This document shows positions 57,106-64,000 of a DNA stretch of 64,000 bases, piece after piece. This stretch comes from CAVOHU01 sp963817885 (GTDB lineage: Bacteria; Acidobacteriota; Vicinamibacteria; Vicinamibacterales; JAKQTR01), in NCBI GenBank assembly GCA_963817885.1, contig CAWFQE010000002.1, forward strand, positions 1,426,001 to 1,490,000. Reading direction: 5' to 3'. Below the pieces are notes generated by a model. The model saw only the letters and a list, made by a program, of their open reading frames with translations, ran no database searches and was not told the DNA's origin. Made by a program: the position numbers and the translations under genes. Positions within the stretch are counted from its first letter, which is position 1, and every line of letters begins with the position of its first letter.

Positions 57106-59349
57106 TTACTTCTTCTTCGGCGCCGGACGGGCCGGCTTCTTGGCCGGAGCAACCGGCTTCTGACCCGGAGCGAGCAACTGCTTGAACGACGCATCGTCGG
57201 TCTTGAAGTCGCGCGCGGCCTGGCCCACGCGCGTGATGCGGATACTGCGAATCGGCATGTCCTTCTTCAACGAGACGAGGTTGTCGGACCCGGCGATCAC
57301 CTTTCCTATCGCTGTGTATTTCTTGTCGAGCGAGAGGTCCTTCTGCTGCGTCAGGTAGAACGAGTTCGGCGCCTGGATGCCAAGAATCCCGCCGGTGTCG
57401 TGCTTGAGCGCCTTGTTGATCGTCTTGGGCAGCTTCGCGACGGCCACAGACTTCTGGGTGTCAGAGGCGATGACGCCGCTGGCAATCCTGTCCACCACCG
57501 CGATGATCTTGCCGATGGGCGGAGGCTCGGGCCGCGCGCCGCCGCGGCCGCCGCCGGGGCCCGCCGCCGCCGGGCCGCCACCCCGTCCACCGCCGGCCGC
57601 CGGAGCCTTGCCTTCGATGATGCGGATGAAGTTCGCCGTCTGGATCGGCGCGTTCACGTAGTCCAGCGTCGTCATCACGTGCATGGGCGAATCGCCCGCG
57701 CCGATGGTGATGTCGGCGAAGATCCCGTCAGGAAGGTAGACACCAGCGCGCGTCAGGGGTTTGTCGAGGTTGGCGATGCTGTAGGCCACTACCGCGGTGA
57801 CCAGCGCCGAATGCTGCTGGTGCTCGGTGTACGGCACCAGCTCGCTGTACAAATCGTTCAGCGTGTGCCACGCGTAGCCATAGGTGTAGTTGATGTCCTT
57901 CCCATCGGGTCCGGGCCTGGCGGTTGTGTTCGCGAAGTTGAGCGTCGGCACGCTCATCATTTCGAACGACGATGAATCAGTGCCGCCCGGGCTCGTCGCG
58001 TGCGCACGCGGCACGCCACGCACGAGCTTGAAGGGCCATTTCGGATTCAGGTTCGCGAGCGGCGCCGTGATCTTCTGGAGATCGTCGAACCACGTCTCGG
58101 GCACCGTGGCTCCGGTGATGGCGCTCGGGCTGCCATCGCGATTGATCATCACGACGACCTTGGCCTGGATTTCAGGGTGCTTCTTCAGCCATGACTGCGA
58201 TCCGACGAGGCCGTTCTCTTCCGCGGCGAATGCAATGAAGATGATCGAACGCTTCGGCTTCGCGCCGGCCGCCTTGATCAGGCGAACCGCTTCCATGCCT
58301 GGCGCGAATCCCGACCCGTCGTCCACGCCGCCGGTCCCGCTGCTGAAGCAGTCGAAGTGGCCGCCGATCACGATGTACTCGTCGGGATAGGTCGTCCCGC
58401 GCAGCGTCGCCACGACGTTGTGGTACTTGATCGGGCCCATCTTGAACCAGTTACGGATGTCGAACTCGAGCTCGACCTTCTCGTTCTTCTCGGCGAGGGC
58501 CTTGATCTCGTCGTACTGCGTGTCGAGCAGGCGGATGTCCGGGAGGACCGGCAGCTTGTCCCAGGAGGCGGCGTATCCATCGAGCATACTGAGCGGCGGC
58601 TCGGAATTGTTCCCGGGCTGGACCTCGGCTGGAGGTTTCGACGGCGAGATCGTGCCGAGCGCGCCCGCATCGACCAGGGCTTTGGTCACCGGCGGGATCG
58701 CAGCCGAGTCGAGGTATTCGGGAGATCCGTCGGCGAGCTTGGTGCCGCGGCGTCCGTCACGCCCGAAGCCCGATGTCGGGTTGCCGGGAATCAGCACCCA
58801 CCTGCCTTTGATCGCCGCCTTGTTCGCGGCGATCTCGGCGAGCGCCGCCTGCACGGCGGTTTCCTTCTTGCTGACGATGTCCTTGGCGATGGGCTGGCCG
58901 CCGCTGGCGCGGCCGGCGATTGAGAAGGGATCGGCCTTGAGGACGAACACCGGGCCGCGCTGCACGCCCTTGGTGCCGGCGGTGAAGCTCGGCGTGCCGA
59001 ACCGCAGCGCCTTCTGCGTCGGCGCGATCATCTTGCCGAACCAGGGACCGCGGTTGAACCCGACCGGCACTTCGCCGACTTCCTCGAGTTCCGCGTCAAA
59101 GCCCCACTGCTTGAACTGCCAGGCCAGCCACTGCGTCGCGTTGGTGTAGGCGTCGGTGCCTGTCTCGCGGCCGCCGAACCGGTTGCTCGCGTAGTCGTTC
59201 CAGGTCATGACCTGGTTGTCTTTGGTACCGAGCTCGATAATCCTGCTGACCACCGGGTCGGTCTGCGACTGGGCCAGCACCCGGCATCCCGCGAAGGCGC
59301 CAGCCACGACGAGCAGGCTGACGACGAACCATGACACGTGTTTCTTCAT
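57106..59349 (-). CDS. M28 peptidase fused to a cyclophilin-like domain, secreted
   Basis: A 747-residue protein. Residues 1-30 are the signal. The M28 zinc metallopeptidase domain spans about 270-520, with the ligands IGGHFDCFSSG, GVDDGSGFAPGM, AEENGLVGSQ and FHTLNDL-like residues. The C-terminus (about 560-740) carries DYVNAPIQTANFIRIIEGK, GILGIQAPNSFYLTQ and KKYTAIGKVIAGSD, the strand pattern of a cyclophilin peptidyl-prolyl isomerase, interrupted by a Gly-Pro-Ala-rich insertion. It ends in a Lys/Pro tail. GGAGGATCG precedes ATG 59349. Confidence 0.85.
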   Translation of the reverse strand: MKKHVSWFVVSLLVVAGAFAGCRVLAQSQTDPVVSRIIELGTKDNQVMTWNDYASNRFGGRETGTDAYTNATQWLAWQFKQWGFDAELEEVGEVPVGFNRGPWFGKMIAPTQKALRFGTPSFTAGTKGVQRGPVFVLKADPFSIAGRASGGQPIAKDIVSKKETAVQAALAEIAANKAAIKGRWVLIPGNPTSGFGRDGRRGTKLADGSPEYLDSAAIPPVTKALVDAGALGTISPSKPPAEVQPGNNSEPPLSMLDGYAASWDKLPVLPDIRLLDTQYDEIKALAEKNEKVELEFDIRNWFKMGPIKYHNVVATLRGTTYPDEYIVIGGHFDCFSSGTGGVDDGSGFAPGMEAVRLIKAAGAKPKRSIIFIAFAAEENGLVGSQSWLKKHPEIQAKVVVMINRDGSPSAITGATVPETWFDDLQKITAPLANLNPKWPFKLVRGVPRAHATSPGGTDSSSFEMMSVPTLNFANTTARPGPDGKDINYTYGYAWHTLNDLYSELVPYTEHQQHSALVTAVVAYSIANLDKPLTRAGVYLPDGIFADITIGAGDSPMHVMTTLDYVNAPIQTANFIRIIEGKAPAAGGGRGGGPAAAGPGGGRGGARPEPPPIGKIIAVVDRIASGVIASDTQKSVAVAKLPKTINKALKHDTGGILGIQAPNSFYLTQQKDLSLDKKYTAIGKVIAGSDNLVSLKKDMPIRSIRITRVGQAARDFKTDDASFKQLLAPGQKPVAPAKKPARPAPKKK

Positions 59350-59751
59350 CGATCCTCCATCGTTCACATGAATCAGGAAATCAATCCGGGTACCGGCGGC
59401 CTGTAGCCATCGGCCAAAAGCCATAACCCGCAAGCCGAGGGCGATATCGTGTCACATGCGCCGCAAGACAGAGCTGCGGCCTGCGGCTTTGGGGGCACAA
59501 AGCGAACCGCACGCTAGCATACGCAGGACAGGGCCCGATGACAACGATCCCGGCACTATCTTGAGGTCCTGCAGGTGCGCCGACGTCGTCTCCGCGTCGG
59601 CCAGCGTTACCAGCGTCGCGCGCGGCCGAATCCTATCCGGCAGCGCGCGGTCGGTCAGGTGTCCGGATCCGGCACCGTCCAGGGCCGCAACGGGGCATCG
59701 ACCGGCCGGCAACCGCAAACTGTTCGCCTGGCCCGGCTACAATACACCGTG
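59350..59751. other. Divergent intergenic region, no gene recognised
   Basis: A 402-base gap with the promoter of the racemase homologue near 59738 and presumably that of the M28 gene. No ORF, RNA or repeat stands out. Confidence 0.4.
59738..59743 (+). promoter_or_regulatory. -10 box TACAAT placed for leaderless start of the racemase gene
   Basis: TACAAT at 59738-59743 is only nine bases from the GTG/ATG start. Transcription would begin near 59750, leaving no room for a ribosome site; none is visible. A -35 is not clear, so this is tentative. Confidence 0.35.
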
Positions 59752-60642
59752 ATGCCAGGAAGCTCTCATCTCATCATCACCGACTCGGGGCTGGGCGGCT
59801 TGTCGATCTGCGCGGAGATCGAACGGAACCTTCGCCTGGCCGGCCCGTTCAGAACGACGCGCCTGACTTACGTGAACGCCTGGCCGGAGGAGGGCGGCGG
59901 ATACAACGCGATTCCGGAACCAGCCGAACGGGCGCGGGTGTTCGACCGTGCGCTCTCGGCGATGGATCGCCTGGGTGCGGACCGGATCCTGATCGCCTGC
60001 AACACGCTGTCGATCGTGTATCCGGAAACCCGGCACAGCCGCGCGCCGGCCACTCCGGTCCAGGGCATCGTGGACGCGGGAGTGGATCTGTTTCACGAGG
60101 CGCTGATCCAGGATCCGGCGAGCGCGCTGATCGTGCTTGGAACCAGGTCCACCGTCGAATCCGGCGCGCATCGAGATGGGCTCGTCGCACGTGGCGTCGA
60201 CCCGCGCCGGATCGCGTCGATCGACTGCCACGGTCTCGCCGCCGCCATCGAAGCGGATCCGCGCGGCATGGCTGCGGCTCTCTTGATTGAACAATATGCA
60301 TCGGCAGCCCGGTTGCTGCACCTTCCGGGCAGCACGATCTTTGCGGGCCTGGCCTGCACCCATTTCGGCTACGTCGGCGGCGCCTTCGCATCGGCCATCG
60401 AGAAGTACACCGGCCGGCCCGTGCGCGCGCTGAACCCAAATTACGATTTTGTGCAGTTGGTCGCGCCTGATCCGGAAAATGGTCCCGACCCCCATGTGGC
60501 GCGGATGGTGACGGTTGAGGTCGTCTCGAAGGTGGAATTGCGTAGCGAATCCCGCCAGGGAATCGGGAGACTGATCGAGCCCGTGTCGCCGGCAACCGCG
60601 CGCGCGCTGCAGTCCTATTCTCACGTTCCTGAGCTGTTCTGA
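59752..60642 (+). CDS. Asp/Glu racemase family protein
   Basis: A 296-residue homologue of glutamate/aspartate racemases (MurI-like), recognised by ITDSGLGGLS near the start and the two catalytic cysteines in ILIACNTLSIVYPE and FAGLACTHFGYVGG. It would interconvert an L- and D-acidic amino acid. An ATP-grasp gene follows 39 bases downstream, so the two may act in one pathway. It differs from housekeeping MurI in its long C-terminal part. Confidence 0.8.
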   Translation: MPGSSHLIITDSGLGGLSICAEIERNLRLAGPFRTTRLTYVNAWPEEGGGYNAIPEPAERARVFDRALSAMDRLGADRILIACNTLSIVYPETRHSRAPATPVQGIVDAGVDLFHEALIQDPASALIVLGTRSTVESGAHRDGLVARGVDPRRIASIDCHGLAAAIEADPRGMAAALLIEQYASAARLLHLPGSTIFAGLACTHFGYVGGAFASAIEKYTGRPVRALNPNYDFVQLVAPDPENGPDPHVARMVTVEVVSKVELRSESRQGIGRLIEPVSPATARALQSYSHVPELF

Positions 60643-60681
60643 AGTTGGACAGGTGAACACCAGATCTGACGGAGTCGCCCG

Positions 60682-61662
60682 ATGAGAGTGCTGTTGCTGA
60701 CCGGACCCGGCGGTGACGCCCAGGGGTGGGGCGACATGAGCGTGACCATGGCGGTCGCTGCGGCGGCTGACGCGTCCGGGCACGCCGCCGCCATCGCATC
60801 TGTTGAGACCGAAGGCCAGTTCGTGGCTGTTCTCGACCGTGGCGGGTTCGACATCGTCTGGAGCGCGCTCTACCACATCACGTCCAACGAGAAATTCATC
60901 GGCCGCAATCCCGACGGGCTGTGGGTGGCCGACCAGCTGGACAGCCGCGGCATTCCCTACATCGGTTCCAACAGCCAGACGATGAAGGACATGATCGACA
61001 AGTACCACACGCACGTGTCGCTGGCGCGGCATGGCGTGCCCGTGCCTGCGCACCATCTCGTGCGCACGGGTGATGATGTCTCGAGCATCTGCTACCCTGC
61101 GTTCGTGAAGCCGATGTGCGAGTCGCGGTCGGTCGGCATCTCGGACCAGAGCGTGGTGTATTCGCCGGAAGAACTCTGGCGGCAGGTCGCTTACATCGAG
61201 CGAGAGTTCGACCAGGCCGCGCTCGTCGAGGACTTCCTGCCGGGGGACGAGTACACGACGCTGGTTGTCGGCAACGGCAACACGCGCGAGTGCCTCGCTG
61301 GCCTGGTCACCGTCGAAGAAAAGTACTACGGGAAGCACAAGGTCCTGCGCAGCGACCTTCGAGGCGTGGGCCTCACGCACATCAACCCGCCGGGGCCGCG
61401 CGCCGCGGAGGCCGGCGCACTGGCCGCCCAGGCCGCCGACGCGATGCACTGTCTCGATCACGTGCGCATCGACATCAAGACCGACGCCGCCGGTGCGCTG
61501 CGGATCATGGAAGTCAACGGCATCCCCGGCCTGAAGCCGCACAAGAGCTGGGGCCCGCAGCTCTACACGCTGCATCACCATTCGCCCGGGGGCGAGATGG
61601 AGGATTACCGGCGGCTGGTCGCCGCGGTGATCGACTCCGCGCGCCGGCGATACGGGCTGTAG
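60682..61662 (+). CDS. ATP-grasp ligase (D-Ala-D-Ala ligase-like)
   Basis: A 326-residue ligase with an N-terminal domain (VLLLTGPGGDAQGW) and the ATP-grasp core: YPAFVKPMCESRSVGIS (lysine contact), VEDFLPGDEYTT, and DIKTDAAGALRIMEVNGIPGL, which carries the metal-binding D-x-N. It forms an amide or peptide bond with ATP. Paired with a racemase homologue, it may join a D-acidic amino acid into a peptide. Ribosome site not evident. Confidence 0.82.
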   Translation: MRVLLLTGPGGDAQGWGDMSVTMAVAAAADASGHAAAIASVETEGQFVAVLDRGGFDIVWSALYHITSNEKFIGRNPDGLWVADQLDSRGIPYIGSNSQTMKDMIDKYHTHVSLARHGVPVPAHHLVRTGDDVSSICYPAFVKPMCESRSVGISDQSVVYSPEELWRQVAYIEREFDQAALVEDFLPGDEYTTLVVGNGNTRECLAGLVTVEEKYYGKHKVLRSDLRGVGLTHINPPGPRAAEAGALAAQAADAMHCLDHVRIDIKTDAAGALRIMEVNGIPGLKPHKSWGPQLYTLHHHSPGGEMEDYRRLVAAVIDSARRRYGL

Positions 61663-61676
61663 TTGGGAGCCGTCTC

Positions 61677-61906
61677 GCGGGTCCTGCCCGGACGTCGCCA
61701 CGCTGGACGGACGCGCAGGGTTTGTCTCTGCATTCGTGATTGGCCCCTCGACGAGCGGCCGAAGCTCGGCGGGTACCAGCGCCGTCTGGTCTCGCCGACG
61801 ACTCCCGCTCGCTCCCTTCGACTCTGGCTCAGGGAGCCCCGAGCGAGGTCGAGGGACTCGGGGAGCCTGCGGCCCGTCCAGGTGGCTGGACGCCCGGTCA
61901 CCCGCT
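61677..61906 (+). repeat. Family 2 repeat, copy C
   Basis: Ends GCGGGTCCTGCCCGG (61677) and its imperfect reverse complement near 61893-61906, internal TGGTCTCGCCGACGACTCCC at 61788-61807, shared with copies at 21770 and 52461. An extra hairpin (CCCTTCGAC/GTCGAGGG) lies inside. Confidence 0.75.
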
Positions 61907-61914
61907 CGACGCGT

Positions 61915-62098
61915 GGTGGCGGGTCGGTCGTGAAGTCGGCCCCTTGAGCCGAGCCGAGAAGCGTCAGTCTGCAAAGTGCTTCGAAGGGGCCGAATTCGCC
62001 GTGGGGTCTCGGGGGCCCCACGGTTCCGCCGACCGCACCCCGAAGATGCACTTTGCCGGCGAGCGCGAGCGGGGACGCGAAACGACTGACCCGGCACC
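61915..62098 (-). repeat. 184-bp palindromic structured repeat (family 1, copy C, inverted)
   Basis: Stems: P1 61915-61931 with 62082-62098 (15 of 17), P3 61971-61979 with 62048-62056, P4 61999-62006 with 62016-62023, P2 CCCC/GGGG. On the minus strand the invariant GCTCGCGCTCGCCG and CGGCTCGGCTCAA are in the same places as in A and B. It lies 97 bases upstream of the CsgG-like gene. Confidence 0.85.
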
Positions 62099-62195
62099 GC
62101 GCGCTGTGCCTCCAACTGACAGCCGGATCTACGGTAGTATCTTGTCCACACCACGTTCCCGGTTTGAAATGCCCATCCCGTTCCGGAGTTGAACG

Positions 62196-63438
62196 ATGAC
62201 CAGAATACGGGTCGCCCTGCTTCTCGCGTTCTCGATCGCCGCCGTGGCCACCATCGGCGTGCACGGGCAGATCTGGGACATGCTGACCAACCCGCAGATC
62301 CCCACGACGATTGCGCACCCCCCCGACCTCGGCATCCAGGTCAACCGGGTCGCATTCGCCTCGGCCCAGGGGGAGGCCGCCGGCGAATTCGTCGACGCCC
62401 TGACTGCGCGCTTCGTGCAGGCCAACGTCGAGGTGATCGAGCGGGGCCGGCTCAATGCGCTGCTGCGCGAGCAGAATCTCAGCCTGTCGGGATACGTGGA
62501 TCGGCAGAGCGCCGCACAGATGGGCAAGATCCTGGGCCCGACCGTGATGATCTTCGTGAACATCCAGCGGCACGCCTGGGAAAAGAAGGCCCTCTACAAC
62601 GACTGGAAGGACAGCAAGGACCGGAGACGCCGAACCTTTATTTCGCGGACCCAGGCGTTTGTCCGAGGGTCGATCCGAAGCGTCGACCTGGCGACCGGCC
62701 GCATCTTCGCGGCCCAGGTGCTCGAAGCCAACCCGATTGTCGAGAACAAGTCCGATGATCGGTGCTGCCCCGAGTATCCGGAGGAGTTCGCCGTTCTGGA
62801 CGGCGCCATGGCCCAGGTCGTTCGGCGCGCCGAGCAGATGTACCTGCCCTGGACGGAGGTCGTGAAACTCTACTACTTCGACGACAATGACTGCGGCCTC
62901 AAGAACGCGTTCAACAGGCACAAGGTTGGCGACATCGAAGGTGCCCTCGATTTGTCGCTCGAGAATCTCCGGCAGTGCAAGGCCCTCCCCAAGTCAAACG
63001 TGAAGGCGCTCGCGCACGCCTATCACAATGTCGGCATGGGCTACTTCTCGCTCGGGCAGCACGGGAAAGCGCTCGAGTATCTGGAGGAATCGCAGCGCCT
63101 CAGGCCTGGCGACATCAGCTCGGAGGCCGTGGCCGAGTGCCGTCGGGCGCAGGCGCTGGTTCGCGAGATGCAGCGGGTCGAAGAACGGGCCGCGTATGAC
63201 GCGGATGCCGCCGATCAGAAGGTTCGGTCGACCGATGCGGCCGACCGCAGCCCAGACGCTGACCAACGCGGACATCATGGCCCTGGTAAAGGCCAAGCTG
63301 CCCGCCGTCGTCATTCTCAGCAAGATCAAGTCGTCACCGTGCAAGTTCGACACGAGCACGAAGGCGCTCATCCAGCTGTCGGATGCGGGCGTGCCGGCGG
63401 ACGTGATTACGGCCATGATGGAGTGCGGGAAGAAGTAG
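62196..63438 (+). CDS. CsgG-like protein with TPR segment, one-base frameshift
   Basis: About 413 residues after repair. It has a signal peptide (residues 1-25) and a CsgG/curli-secretion-type N-terminal domain (VNRVAFASAQGEAAGEFVDALTARFVQANVEVIERGRLNALLREQ, MGKILGPTVMIFVNI). Cys-rich middle, TPR-like helices (HNVGMGYFSLGQHGKALEYLEES), then a small helical tail (LTNADIMALVKAKLPAVVILSKI), reached only in the shifted frame. Removing one base near 63243 gives AATAAQTLTN. ATG 62196 follows GGAG. Confidence 0.78.
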
Positions 63439-63480
63439 GCGCGCGCCGCACTTCACCGCCGCCGGTGAGAGGTGGGGGGT

Positions 63481-64000
63481 TCAGGCCCCGACGGTCTTCG
63501 TGAAATACTCCGCCGCCATCGCGAAGGCCTCGCGCGAATACGGCGGCGAGCCCGCCTTCATCGCGCGGGTGAGATAGTCGCGCCATAGTTCCACGTGCTG
63601 CCGCGTCGTGATGCGGTTTCGGAACATCGCTGCGGCCTTCTGCGGCTCCTCTTTCATCCGGTCGAGCATGCCCTGCACTTCGGCAGTGAATCCCTTCGCC
63701 CCGTAGTACGCCAGGTAGGCCTGCCACGCACGCTCGGGCCCGGAAGCCGATTTGAGCGGGCGGGAAATCTTCACGAGGCTTCGGCGGAACGACGCGTCTT
63801 CCCTGCCCTCGAGGCGCCGCAACCCGGTATCGGTAATCCGATAGGGATAGAGCGCCATGTCCGAGATCCTGTCCGGTTGAAGCTGCAGGCCCACGCAGAA
63901 GCCGACCTTACGATGCCAGAGATTGGTCTGCTGGTAGAACGCGAAGTTGCCGAGCGAGTAGGCGATCGGCCGGCGCTTGTAGAACTCGAGGCCTTGCGGA
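63481..64000 (-). CDS. CapA/PgsA-family protein (poly-gamma-glutamate capsule type), partial
   Basis: The gene runs off the right edge, so its 5' end is missing. The first residues in the window, GLEFYKRRPIAYSLGNFAFYQQ, match the CapA metallophosphoesterase-like family, which helps build or attach poly-gamma-glutamate. About 170 residues are visible, including a long helical tail (LRRLEGREDASFRRSLVKI), ending at 63481. The 3' gap to the CsgG-like gene is 42 bases, convergent. Confidence 0.75.
   Translation of the reverse strand, partial: PQGLEFYKRRPIAYSLGNFAFYQQTNLWHRKVGFCVGLQLQPDRISDMALYPYRITDTGLRRLEGREDASFRRSLVKISRPLKSASGPERAWQAYLAYYGAKGFTAEVQGMLDRMKEEPQKAAAMFRNRITTRQHVELWRDYLTRAMKAGSPPYSREAFAMAAEYFTKTVGA

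Noticed and set aside
61605..62921. Minus-strand ORFs over repeat copy C as genes
   Set aside because: They arise from the palindromic repeat in all frames and have no independent protein signal.

Overview
The window is GC-rich, densely coded DNA with Shine-Dalgarno-type starts and mixed ATG/GTG initiation. It carries the gene set of a free-living Gram-negative heterotroph: VWA-related secreted protein, secreted M24/M28/M55/S9 peptidases, GH127 and GH31 glycosidases, ECF sigma/anti-sigma pairs, a DUF4266-DUF3570-ApbE redox cluster and many secreted proteins of unknown function. This mix looks most like an acidobacterium, perhaps Vicinamibacteria. That is an inference from gene content; there is no rRNA or tRNA to confirm it. 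I see no phage, transposase or CRISPR array.

Layout. 1-5.0 kb: end of a GH127-type glycosidase, a secreted metallophosphoesterase, and an ABC exporter on the minus strand. 5.0-8.6 kb: the NAD de novo operon nadA-nadC-nadB. 8.6-19.7 kb: small secreted and VOC/YCII proteins, an FTR1 iron permease with a candidate operator, a Sel1-repeat protein, a methyltransferase, an M24 peptidase and a GAF-SpoIIE phosphatase. 20-30 kb: PIN-PhoH, two GT-C membrane glycosyltransferases, a DUF4920 protein, a short SecA paralogue and a broken MFS transporter. 31.6-33.1 kb: an acyl-CoA/ACP synthetase whose 3' end runs into a minisatellite. 33.9-37.6 kb: cytochrome c, TlpA, DUF4266, DUF3570 and ApbE, an envelope redox cluster. 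39.8-43.1 kb: sigma, anti-sigma, ABC ATPase and ABC permease in one overlapping operon. 43.5-54.4 kb: MIO ammonia-lyase, S9 hydrolase, VWA protein, GH31, a CotH-like protein and gamma-glutamyltransferase. 54.6-64 kb: FecR/ECF pair, an M28-cyclophilin fusion, an Asp/Glu-racemase homologue with an ATP-grasp ligase, a CsgG-like protein and the end of a CapA-type protein.

The most unusual feature is between the genes. Several families of short palindromic repeats are scattered through the window. One family (copies at 21495, 45179 and 61915, 184-189 bp each) has four nested stems whose bases differ between copies but still pair, while the connecting segments stay nearly constant. That covariation suggests selection on a folded RNA or DNA hairpin. 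A second family (copies near 21770, 52461 and 61677) often sits next to the first. A third pair (9486 and 34925) shares a core but has different terminal inverted repeats, and one copy supplies a stop codon inside the redox operon.

Eight genes are frame-disrupted at eleven sites, and every site can be repaired by removing a single base. This points to insertion errors in the sequence more than to real pseudogenes, except possibly for the MFS gene, which has four of the eleven.
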